A stretch of DNA of 64,000 nucleotides from Paraburkholderia phytofirmans PsJN (GTDB taxonomy: Bacteria; Pseudomonadota; Gammaproteobacteria; Burkholderiales; Burkholderiaceae), in NCBI RefSeq assembly GCF_000020125.1, contig NC_010676.1, positions 2,790,001 to 2,854,000 of the forward strand, read 5' to 3'. Shown piece by piece: positions 56,394 to 64,000 of the stretch. The notes below the pieces were generated by a model. It had not been told where the DNA came from and searched no databases. It worked only from the letters and a program-made list of their open reading frames with translations. Each line of letters starts with the position of its first letter. Positions within the stretch are counted from its first letter, which is position 1. A program made the position numbers and the translations under genes.

Positions 56394-57820
56394 GCGCGCG
56401 CGCCTTTCAGTTGCTCGACCAGTTGCGCTTCGTCGGCGGCTTCTAGGCAGCGCAGATCGAGACGCAACGCATCGTCCGCGATGCGACCGATCACGGGCCG
56501 CGCCATTTCCCGCAACATCTTTTCGAGCGCAAGCAATTGACGGCCGCCGCGTTTGCCGTCCGCCATTCTGACGACCAGACCATAACTCGGCAGCACGTCG
56601 ACCGGCAACGCGCCGCTGCCGATCTGACTGAACATCGGCTCCGCCGTCACCGCATAACGTTCGCCGACTGCGTGCTGCAACGCGGGCTGCACGCGATCCG
56701 CAGCGAGCCGGATGTCATCGGCGGCACGGGTCAATAAGCGCAGCGTAGTGAGCCGCTCCGTGAGCCTCTCCGGCGCGCGATAAAGCTGCAGCACAGGCTC
56801 CAGCGCCGCGAGCGTCAGTTTGCCGACGCGCAACGCGCGCTTGAGTGGATGCTTCTTGATCTTCGCGATCAGATCGCGTCGCCCAACGATCAAACCGGCT
56901 TGCGGACCGCCGAGCAACTTGTCGCCGCTGAACGTGACGAGGTCCGCACCGGCCTCGACGGTTTCGCGTACCGTCGTCTCGCGCGGCAAGCCCCATTGGC
57001 TCAGATCGACCAGCGTGCCGCTGCCGAGATCCACGGCAACCGCGAGGCCGCGCGCGTGGGCGAGCGGCGCGATTTCATTCAGACCGACCTCTTTGGTGAA
57101 GCCGCTGATCGCATAGTTGCTCGCGTGGACTTTCATCAGCAGCGCGGTTTGCGGGCCGATGGCTTCCTCGTAGTCCTTCAGATGCGTGCGGTTCGTCGTG
57201 CCGACTTCACGCAATTTCGCGCCCGCGCGGCTCATGATGTCGGGAATGCGGAACGCACCGCCGATTTCAACCAGCTCGCCGCGCGACACGATGACTTCTT
57301 TCTTCGACGCCAACGCGGACAGCGTGAGCAACACCGCGGCCGCGTTGTTGTTGACCACGGTGGCCGCTTCGGCGCCGGTCAATTCGCAGATGAGCTCGTC
57401 GATCAGATCGTCGCGGTCGCCGCGCTTACCGGTGCCGAGATCGAACTCGAGGTTGGCGGGTTGCGTGAGCGCTTTCATGACGGCCTGAACCGCCTCGTCG
57501 GGCAGCAATGCGCGACCGAGATTGGTATGCAGCACCGTGCCGGTCAGATTGAAAACGCTGCGCAAGCGCGACTCGTGGCGCTTGCGTAGCGCGGCTTCGA
57601 CCGCGCTCTTAAGTTGCGCGACGTCGAGCGCGCTCACGGACGCATCGCCCGATTGCGCGCCGGCGCGCCATGTGTCGAGCGCTTCGCGCACCGCGCCCAA
57701 CACCTGCGTGCGGCCATATTCTGCGAGCAGCGCCGCGAACTCGGCCGACGCCATCACCTTTTCCACCGACGGCACGCGCGCCATCAACGCCCGTAATTCA
57801 GAGCCGCTTACATCGCTCAC
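56390..57820 (-). CDS. selA: L-seryl-tRNA(Sec) selenium transferase SelA
   Basis: About 476 residues from the GTG at 57820 ([19 protein letters not shown]), preceded by AGAGGAA. A long open frame continues upstream through fdhE but has no SelA homology there, so the GTG start is chosen. The PLP-lysine is in [15 protein letters not shown] (about residue 300). SelA converts Ser-tRNA(Sec) to Sec-tRNA(Sec) using selenophosphate. The length agrees with the E. coli enzyme. Confidence 0.95.
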   Translation of the reverse strand: MSDVSGSELRALMARVPSVEKVMASAEFAALLAEYGRTQVLGAVREALDTWRAGAQSGDASVSALDVAQLKSAVEAALRKRHESRLRSVFNLTGTVLHTNLGRALLPDEAVQAVMKALTQPANLEFDLGTGKRGDRDDLIDELICELTGAEAATVVNNNAAAVLLTLSALASKKEVIVSRGELVEIGGAFRIPDIMSRAGAKLREVGTTNRTHLKDYEEAIGPQTALLMKVHASNYAISGFTKEVGLNEIAPLAHARGLAVAVDLGSGTLVDLSQWGLPRETTVRETVEAGADLVTFSGDKLLGGPQAGLIVGRRDLIAKIKKHPLKRALRVGKLTLAALEPVLQLYRAPERLTERLTTLRLLTRAADDIRLAADRVQPALQHAVGERYAVTAEPMFSQIGSGALPVDVLPSYGLVVRMADGKRGGRQLLALEKMLREMARPVIGRIADDALRLDLRCLEAADEAQLVEQLKGARA

Positions 57821-57855
57821 GAGGCAATTCCTCTTCCAGTCGCATTCACTCGCTG

Positions 57856-58851
57856 CTAGTCGGACTCGCCGGAAGACTCGTCCGCACCGACGCCCTGTTC
57901 GGGCCACAGCCACGGATGCGGCGACGCCCGCCGGTAACCTTCCGCCCCCATCAGCAAATCCAGCGTGAGACTGGCGAGATCGTCCGCGAACGGTTCGAAA
58001 TCGTAGTCCTTCGACTGAGTGCCGATCTTCCGGTAAGTATGGCATTCGTCGCACGATTCCGCTTTCAACGCGGCGTTCTTCGATTCGGCTTCGCGCGCGG
58101 CTTCGTCGGCATCGGGCGAGCCGACCGTGTGATAAGCGATGCCCTTGGTCGAATCGCAATTCGAGCACTTCGTGCGAACCATGTGCCATTCGGTAGAGCA
58201 CAGGCCGCATTGCAGGTAGCGGTAATTGTCGTACGCGCCCCCAACGCGCACGATGCTCGCCACCGGATGCGATCCGCACACGGGACACAGGCCGAGCGTC
58301 TCGAGGTACGGCACCTCGCGCTTGTCGATATCGGCGGCGAGGTCGGTCCATACCACTTGCAGCGCGGCCACGATGAACGGTGCGCTCGCCGGATCGATTT
58401 CTTCGAAGCGCTGCGCGAAGATCGCGTCGGCCTGGAATTCGAGCGCGGCGGTGTCGAGCGTGCGCAGCCGGTCGATCAGTGCTTCGAGCGGCGGCGTGAG
58501 CGGGCCTGCGACTGCTACCTTGTCGAGCAACTGCCGCAGCACGTCGCGCCACGCCGGATCACGCACGCCGGAAAGCGCGGGAATCAACGGCATGGAATGC
58601 TGCTGCGCACTCGCGATCAACTCGGCGCTGGGCGGCTGCGCCTTGAAGCCGGCGATCACGGCTTGCTGCGCGTCGGCGAGCACGGCCATGAGGCGCAAAT
58701 AGCCGGCGATCGGATTGTCGAGCGCCGCAAGCTGGCGCAGCCGCGCGGCCCGCGCGGCAAACACCGCGAGCCGTTCCGGCATGCGAAGGCGCGGAATTGC
58801 CGAATGATCGAGCGACTCAATGTCGCCGGCTTCGAGAATACGTTGAACCAC
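57856..58851 (-). CDS. fdhE: formate dehydrogenase accessory protein FdhE
   Basis: A 331-residue protein with four CxxC motifs in the C-terminal half: CPVCGSHP, CGLCSTEW, CSNCDSTK and CDECHTY, the rubredoxin-like iron sites of FdhE. It is needed for maturation of the respiratory formate dehydrogenases. It lies between fdoI and selA; a GC-rich hairpin (58875-58910) is just upstream of its start. Confidence 0.95.
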   Translation of the reverse strand: MVQRILEAGDIESLDHSAIPRLRMPERLAVFAARAARLRQLAALDNPIAGYLRLMAVLADAQQAVIAGFKAQPPSAELIASAQQHSMPLIPALSGVRDPAWRDVLRQLLDKVAVAGPLTPPLEALIDRLRTLDTAALEFQADAIFAQRFEEIDPASAPFIVAALQVVWTDLAADIDKREVPYLETLGLCPVCGSHPVASIVRVGGAYDNYRYLQCGLCSTEWHMVRTKCSNCDSTKGIAYHTVGSPDADEAAREAESKNAALKAESCDECHTYRKIGTQSKDYDFEPFADDLASLTLDLLMGAEGYRRASPHPWLWPEQGVGADESSGESD

Positions 58852-58874
58852 AGTATCGACCTCTGAAAACTGAA

Positions 58875-58910
58875 GAGCCGCCGCCGTTCATCGAACAGAA
58901 GCGGCGGCTC
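58875..58910 (-). terminator. GC-rich hairpin between fdoI and fdhE
   Basis: A perfect 10-bp stem GAGCCGCCGC (58875-58884) pairs with GCGGCGGCTC (58901-58910). On the minus strand only a weak T-rich stretch (TTCAGTTTTC) follows, so it may be a partial terminator or an mRNA-stability element that lowers fdhE-selAB expression relative to the dehydrogenase subunits. Confidence 0.55.
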
Positions 58911-58962
58911 GGGTGCAGCGCGCCGGCAGCCGCTCTGCCTTGAATGACCTATGCGTGGACCG

Positions 58963-59619
58963 CTATTTTCCGATGATTTCCTTGAACCAGTTCGGATGAT
59001 GCTTTCGCGCCCAGCCATAGGTCACCGTGCCGCGCGTCATGGCGCCGATCGACCCTTTGATCCACAACGCCGCATAGATATGCACGACGATACCGACGAT
59101 CAGCACGAACGCCGCCGCGGCATGCACCAGCGCCGCGAGCCGGATGATCTCGATCGGAAAATAGAACGAGAAATAGCGCCGCCAGATCACGATGCCGCTC
59201 GCCAGCAACAGCAGCAGGCAGATCACCATGGTAAAAAATAGCAACTTTTGACCGGCGTTGTACTTACCGATCGCCGGGAGTTTTTCCTCGCGATTGTTGA
59301 GCACGTCGTCGATCTGTCTCATCCACTGAAGGTCGGCTTTGTCGAGATAGTTGTGATGCCAGAAGCGCAACGCAAGAATCAGAAACGACAGGAACATCAC
59401 GCAGCCGACGAATGGATGCAGAATCCGCGTCCATTGCCCGCCGCCGAAGATCGCGTAAAGCCACGACATAGCCGGATGAAACATGGCGAGGCCGGACAGC
59501 GCCAAAAGGACGAACGTGATCGCGGTGATCCAATGATTCGTACGCTCATTCGGCGTGTAGCGCACGATCAAACTGTTGCCTCTCACGTCCTTCAGACCGG
59601 TGTGCTCAGGGTGCTTCAT
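58963..59619 (-). CDS. fdoI: formate dehydrogenase gamma subunit, cytochrome b556
   Basis: About 218 residues from the Met at 59619 ([19 protein letters not shown]); an earlier Met at 59676 lies inside fdoH. Four membrane segments are visible, with haem-ligand histidines in [22 protein letters not shown], and the C-terminal [10 protein letters not shown] and HIYAALW stretches. It anchors the complex in the inner membrane and passes electrons to quinone. It overlaps fdoH by 14 bases. Confidence 0.93.
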   Translation of the reverse strand: MKHPEHTGLKDVRGNSLIVRYTPNERTNHWITAITFVLLALSGLAMFHPAMSWLYAIFGGGQWTRILHPFVGCVMFLSFLILALRFWHHNYLDKADLQWMRQIDDVLNNREEKLPAIGKYNAGQKLLFFTMVICLLLLLASGIVIWRRYFSFYFPIEIIRLAALVHAAAAFVLIVGIVVHIYAALWIKGSIGAMTRGTVTYGWARKHHPNWFKEIIGK

Positions 59620-60538
59620 TGGATGCCTCCCGCGAACGGCGTACTTCGTCGGCTTCGTGCTGGGCTTCGGCTTCATCGGCCTCCGACACCTCGTTCGGAC
59701 CGACGCGCGTGTAGTGGAAGAACCCGGCTAGGGCCGCGAACGCGATACCTGCGAGCGCCAGCGGTTTTGCCAAACCTTTCCATAGCGCCACCATCACGCT
59801 GATCTTCGGATTCTGCGGCAGCCCGTGATACAGAGTGGCCTTGTCGGCATGATGCAGCACGTACATCACATGCGTGCCGCCCACGCCGGCAGGATCGTAC
59901 AAACCGGCATTCTGGAAGCCGCGCTCCTTCAGATCTTCAATCCGGTCCGAGGCCTGCTGCTTCATGTCCTCCTTGGTGCCGAACATGATCGCGCCGGTCG
60001 GGCACGTCTTCACGCAAGCCGGTTCCTGGCCGACCGCCACGCGATCCGAACACAGCGTGCACTTGTACGCGCGATTGTCCTGCTTCGAAATGCGCGGTAT
60101 GTTGAACGGGCAACCGGTGATGCAATAGCCGCAGCCAATGCAGTTTTCCTCGTGGAAATCCACGATGCCGTTCGTGTACTGCACGATCGCGCCCGGCGAC
60201 GGACAAGCCTTCAGGCAACCCGGATCCTCGCAGTGCATGCAGCCGTCCTTGCGAATCAGCCACTCGAGATCGCCTTCGGTGTTCTCGTATTCCGAGAACC
60301 GCATGACGGTCCACGAATGCTCGCTCAGATCGCGCGGATTGTCGTAGATGCCGGTTGTCGTGCCGACTTCATCGCGCAGATCGTTCCATTCCATGCAGGC
60401 GGTCTGACACGCCTTGCAGCCAATGCACTTCGACACGTCGATGAGCTTGGCGACCGTGCCCGTAACCGGCACACGCACTTGCGGTTCAGGCAAGGTCGTG
60501 GCGGAGAGGCGTTTGATGTCCAGTGATTGCAGTGCCAT
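59606..60538 (-). CDS. fdoH: formate dehydrogenase beta subunit, four [4Fe-4S] clusters
   Basis: A 310-residue iron-sulfur protein. The four cysteine groups are [41 protein letters not shown] and CTLCSDR with a later CVKTCP. A C-terminal membrane helix is near residues 245-265 ([18 protein letters not shown]). It carries electrons from the selenoenzyme subunit FdoG to the cytochrome subunit. Confidence 0.95.
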   Translation of the reverse strand: MALQSLDIKRLSATTLPEPQVRVPVTGTVAKLIDVSKCIGCKACQTACMEWNDLRDEVGTTTGIYDNPRDLSEHSWTVMRFSEYENTEGDLEWLIRKDGCMHCEDPGCLKACPSPGAIVQYTNGIVDFHEENCIGCGYCITGCPFNIPRISKQDNRAYKCTLCSDRVAVGQEPACVKTCPTGAIMFGTKEDMKQQASDRIEDLKERGFQNAGLYDPAGVGGTHVMYVLHHADKATLYHGLPQNPKISVMVALWKGLAKPLALAGIAFAALAGFFHYTRVGPNEVSEADEAEAQHEADEVRRSREASNEAP

Positions 60539-60547
60539 CTCTTCTCC

Positions 60548-63500
60548 CTATGCCTTTTCGACCTTGACGAGGAACGATTTGAATTCCGGTGTTTGCGAAT
60601 TCCCATCGCCCACGGAGGGCGTCAGCGTGTTGACGAGATAGCCCGGCTTCGCAACTCCCTTGAAGCCCCAATGCAACGGCAATCCGACTGTCTGAACCTT
60701 CTTTCCTTCGATCATCAACGGTTTGATCCGCTTGGTGACGAGCGCCACGGCAATGATATGCCCGCGATTGGACGACACCTTGATGCGATCGCCGGCCACC
60801 ACGCCCACTTCCTTCGCCAGGTCCTCGCCGATCTCCACGAACTGTTGCGGCTGCACGATCGCGTTCAAGCGCGCGTGCTTGGTCCAGTAATGGAAATGCT
60901 CCGTCAAACGATACGTGGTCGCCGTATGCGGGAAGTTTTCGTGCGTGCCGAACGCGGCCCGGTCATCGGGGAACACGCGTGCCGCCGGACTGCTGACGAC
61001 CGCCTTGTTGTTCGGATGCAGCGGGTTGTAGCCAAGCGGCGTTTCAAACGGCTCGTAGTGCTCCGGGAACGGCCCTTCAACCAGACCGTCGCGCGAGAAG
61101 AAACGCGCCACGCCTTCCGCGTTCATGATGAACGGATTCATGCCGTTTTCGGGCGGTTCGTCGGCCTTGAAGTCGGCAATGTCCGCTCCCGTCCACGCCT
61201 TGCCGTTCCACGCGATCAGCTTGCGCGTCGGATCGAACGGCTTGCCGCTGACGTCGCACGAAGCACGGTTGTACAGAATCCGCCGGTTCGCCGGCCAGGC
61301 CCACGCCCAGTTCAGCGTGTTGCCGATGCCGGTCGGGTCGGAGTTGTCGCGGCGGCCCATCTGGTTGCCCGCCTGGGTCCATGAGCCGCAAAAGATCCAG
61401 CAGCCGCTCGCGGTGCTGCCGTCGTCGCGCAACTGCGCGAAGCTCGACAGCTGCTCGCCCTGTTTGGCGAGCACCTTGGTTTTATCGGTCGGGTCGGTGA
61501 CGTCGGCGAGCGCCTTGCCGTTGAACTCCATGGCGATTTCTTCGGGCGTCGGGCTTTCCGGATCGGCATACGGCCAACTCATCTTGAGAATCGGATCCGG
61601 ATATTTGCCGCCGTCCTTACGGTAAGCCGCACGGATACGCAGCCACAGCCCCGACATGATCTCGAGGTCGCTCTTCGCTTCTCCGGGCCCGACCGCGCCC
61701 TGCCAGTGCCACTGCAGCACACGGCTGGAACTGACCAGCGAGCCGCGTTCTTCCGCGAAACAGGTGGTCGGCAAACGGAACACCTCCGTTTGAATCTTCG
61801 ACGGATCCACGTCGTTGAACTCGCCGAAGTTCTTCCAGAACTCCGACGTTTCCGTAGCGAGCGGATCCATGACGACCAGCCACTTCAGCTTGGCCAGACT
61901 CGCGCCGATCTTCGCCTTGTTCGGCGCCGCGGCAAGCGGATTGAAGCCCTGCGCGATGTAGCCGTTCATCTTGCCTTGATTCATCAGCTCGAAGACCTGC
62001 AGCATGTCGTACGACTTATCGAGCTTGGGCAGATAGTCGAAACCGAAGTTGTTCTCGGCGGTCGCGTTGTCGCCCCACCATGACTTCATGAAACTGACAT
62101 GGAACGCGCGATAGTTGCGCCAGTAGCTCAACTGATTCGGCCGCAGCGGCTGGCTTGCGCGTTTCGCGATGAAGGCGTCGAAGTCCTGCTCGGCTTCCAG
62201 CGGCAGCGTCATGTAACCCGGCAACAGGTTCGACATCAGGCCGAGGTCGGTCAAACCTTGAATGTTCGAGTGACCGCGCAGCGCATTCATGCCGCCGCCC
62301 GCAATGCCGATATTGCCCAGCAGCAATTGCACCATCGCGCCGGTGCGAATGATCTGCGCGCCGATCGAGTGATGCGTCCAGCCGAGCGCGTACAGGATCG
62401 TACCGGCGCGCCCCGGAACCGCCGTCGATGCGAGCATCTCGCACACCTTGAGGAATTTTTCCCTGGGCGTGCCGCACGTGCTCTCGACCTGTTCGGGCGT
62501 ATAGCGCGAGTAGTGCTGCTTCATCAACTGATAGACGCAGCGCGGGTGCTGCAAGGTCGGATCGACTTTCGCATAGCCGTCGTCGCCGCGTTCGTAGTCC
62601 CACGAACTCTGGTCGTACTTGCGTTTGCCAGCGTCGTAGCCGGAATAAAGACCGTCGGTAAACGAAAAGTCCTCACGAACGATGAACGGCATGTCCGTGT
62701 AGTTCTTCACATACTCGTGCTGGATCTTGTCGTTGGTAAGCAGATAGTTGATCACCCCGCCCAGGAACACGATGTCCGAGCCGGTCCGAATCTGCGCGTA
62801 ATAGTCCGCGACCGATGCCGTGCGCGTAAAGCGCGGATCGACCACGATCAACCTCGCCTTGCGATGCGCTTTGGCTTCAGTGACCCATTTGAAACCGCAC
62901 GGGTGCGCCTCGGCCGCATTGCCGCCCATTACCAGAATCACATCCGCGTTCTTGATGTCGACCCAATGGTTCGTCATCGCTCCACGGCCAAACGTCGGGG
63001 CAAGACCTGCCACCGTCGGGCCATGTCAGACACGCGCCTGATTGTCGAATGCGAGCATGCCAAGACTGCGGACCGTCTTGTGCGTCAAATAACCCACTTC
63101 ATTGCTGCCGGCCGACGCCGCGAGCACGCCGGTAGTCAGCCAGCGGTTGACCTTCTTGCCGTCCGCTGTTGTCTCGACAAAGTTGGCATCGCGATCTTCC
63201 TTCATCAATTTCGCAATGCGGTCGAGCGCGTCTTCCCATGAAATGCGTTTCCATTCATTCGAGCCCGCCGCACGGTACTCCGGATACTTCAGACGGCTCT
63301 CGCTATGAATGAAGTCGATCAGGCTCGCGCCTTTCGGGCACAGCGTGCCGCGATTGACCGGATGATCGGGATCGCCTTCGATATGGATGATGCTGGACTT
63401 TGCATTCTTGGCGTTGTCGCCGAGCCCGTACATCAGGATGCCGCAGCCTACCGAACAGTACGGGCAGGTATTGCGGGTTTCGGTTGTGCGCGACAACTTG

Positions 63501-63616
63501 TACTGACGAACCTCCGCTAACGCGGGCGCCGGTGAGAAGCCCATGAGGGCGAGACTCGATCCGGCTAGCGTGGTGGCGGAAACCTTCAGAAATTGTCGCC
63601 GGGACATATGGGTCAT
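60548..63616 (-). CDS. fdoG: formate dehydrogenase alpha subunit, selenocysteine- and molybdopterin-containing
   Basis: The 1022-residue catalytic subunit. The start at 63616 (MTHMSRRQFLKVSATTLAG) gives a twin-arginine signal peptide (SRRQFLK), so the protein is exported folded. A [4Fe-4S] group (CPYCSVGCG, then TLCPKGA) precedes the key residue. At 63026-63028 an in-frame TGA is followed by HGPTVAGLAPTFGRGAMTNH, exactly the context of selenocysteine in FdnG/FdoG (Sec 197 here, 196 in E. coli). With selA, selB and selC adjacent, read-through as Sec is clear. A conventional gene caller would split it in two. Confidence 0.96.
62990..63028 (-). promoter_or_regulatory. bacterial SECIS element after the Sec UGA
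   Basis: Directly after the TGA (63028-63026, minus strand), the message can fold into a hairpin with the apical part GGCAGGTCTTGCC (62999-63011), with a GGTC loop as in the E. coli fdhF and fdnG elements, and a lower stem formed by CGACGG and CCCCGACG-like bases. SelB binds such a hairpin to decode UGA. Confidence 0.85.
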
Positions 63617-63847
63617 CGAATGGCCTCGGCTCTTTATGGGGACACTAATAACGATTATAGAGAGCGGTATGAAATCCTGCAGCGAGGAGTTATACCTTCC
63701 ACGGTGCAATCAAATATGAATTGCTGCAGCCGGTTTCATTATTCGAGGCACTGTTATTGCTGACAGGAAGCAGGCGCTCGACGCTAACTCCTGACCTTTG
63801 GCGCACTTATGATCCTTCCACATTTCACCTTTTCTTCCGCGGGCACT
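63617..63847. other. divergent intergenic region upstream of fdoG
   Basis: About 230 bases between fdoG and a plus-strand gene. It should hold the fdo promoter. I saw no convincing FNR-type box (TTGAT-N4-ATCAA). A short inverted repeat GCAAT-N9-ATTGC is at 63706-63724. Confidence 0.4.
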
Positions 63848-64000
63848 ATGTACGGCGTTGTGAAGCGGCGTACCGCAGCTGGTGCTGTGTCCATTGCGCT
63901 GGGTGGTGCGATGCTCGTACTGAGTTCGCACGGCGTTGCCCAGATTACACAAGGCAGCGGCTCGTCGCAGCAGGAGAACCGCACTTCTTCGATGGGATCG
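63848..64000 (+). CDS. exported hypothetical protein, 5' part only
   Basis: The frame is open to the window edge (51 codons). It begins MYGVVKRRTAAGAVSIALGG, with a basic start, a hydrophobic core and a cleavage-like site near SHGVAQ, so it is probably an exported protein. An in-frame ATG at 63809 is an alternative start. Neither has a strong ribosome site. The family cannot be seen from this piece. Confidence 0.45.
   Translation, partial: MYGVVKRRTAAGAVSIALGGAMLVLSSHGVAQITQGSGSSQQENRTSSMGS

Noticed and set aside
57821..58552. A 240-codon N-terminal extension of SelA.
   Set aside because: It lies inside fdhE in another frame and has no SelA homology; the GTG at 57820 with a ribosome site gives the normal length.
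63014..63028. The stop codon splitting the formate dehydrogenase alpha gene could mark a pseudogene.
   Set aside because: It is a UGA in the exact selenocysteine context, followed by a SECIS-like hairpin, with selA, selB and selC adjacent.
1..64000. CRISPR array or known phage-defence system.
   Set aside because: No regularly spaced repeats, Cas proteins or recognisable defence domains were seen.

Overview
The window looks like Burkholderiaceae DNA (Burkholderia or Paraburkholderia type). The evidence is high-GC codon use, an OmpC-like porin of the Burkholderia type, and a formate dehydrogenase/selenocysteine cluster of proteobacterial type. It splits at the selenocysteine tRNA gene selC (54348-54443, minus strand). 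Right of selC is an ordered, core-like block: fdoG (with an in-frame UGA for selenocysteine), fdoH, fdoI, fdhE, selA, selB and selC, all on the minus strand and tightly packed. Left of selC is accessory DNA. An intact tyrosine recombinase (52947-54182) sits beside the 3' end of selC, as expected for a genomic island integrated in that tRNA gene.

Layout of the accessory part: (1) 1-9808, a conjugative type IV secretion module (VirB9 partial, B8, a B7-like lipoprotein, B5, B6, B4, B3, B2, B1, TrbM), then an AlpA-like regulator and small proteins. (2) 10014-13740, a fatty-acid-desaturase-like protein translationally coupled to a solute-symporter-like protein, a decayed second copy of the symporter, and an ArgP-like LysR regulator. 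(3) 13741-20707, a gene-poor stretch with a chemoreceptor, small unknown genes and an IS66-type element whose tnpB looks frameshifted. (4) 21098-44501, a large catabolic region: DUF969/DUF979 transporter, aminotransferase, an opine-dehydrogenase gene split by an IS21-type element, porin, three-subunit opine-oxidase/HcnABC-like dehydrogenase, HyuA/HyuB (5-oxoprolinase/N-methylhydantoinase), Lrp regulator with LrgAB, a PotABCD-type ABC importer and a LysR regulator. (5) 44633-54182, a recombination zone with two decayed and two intact tyrosine recombinases, a tRNA-Pro 3' fragment, iterons, hypothetical genes, TetR and decayed aldehyde dehydrogenase and glutathione S-transferase genes.

The most interesting signal is in region 4. 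A 43-bp element with the dyad TCGGAATA-N10-TATTCCGA, directly abutting a TTGAC -35 box, occurs with the same geometry in front of four separate operons: the DUF969/979 transporter, the three-subunit dehydrogenase, hyuAB and the ABC importer. The fourth copy lies in the divergent space shared with the LysR gene. This ties about 23 kb of genes into one probable regulon. The gene content (opine dehydrogenase, opine-oxidase-like dehydrogenase, lactam-opening HyuAB, 5-oxoproline-type transporter, PotABCD-type importer) suggests uptake and breakdown of an N-substituted amino acid or lactam, possibly an opine. The substrate is not known. The opine dehydrogenase reading frame is restored exactly when the IS21 element and one copy of its 5-bp target duplication are removed.
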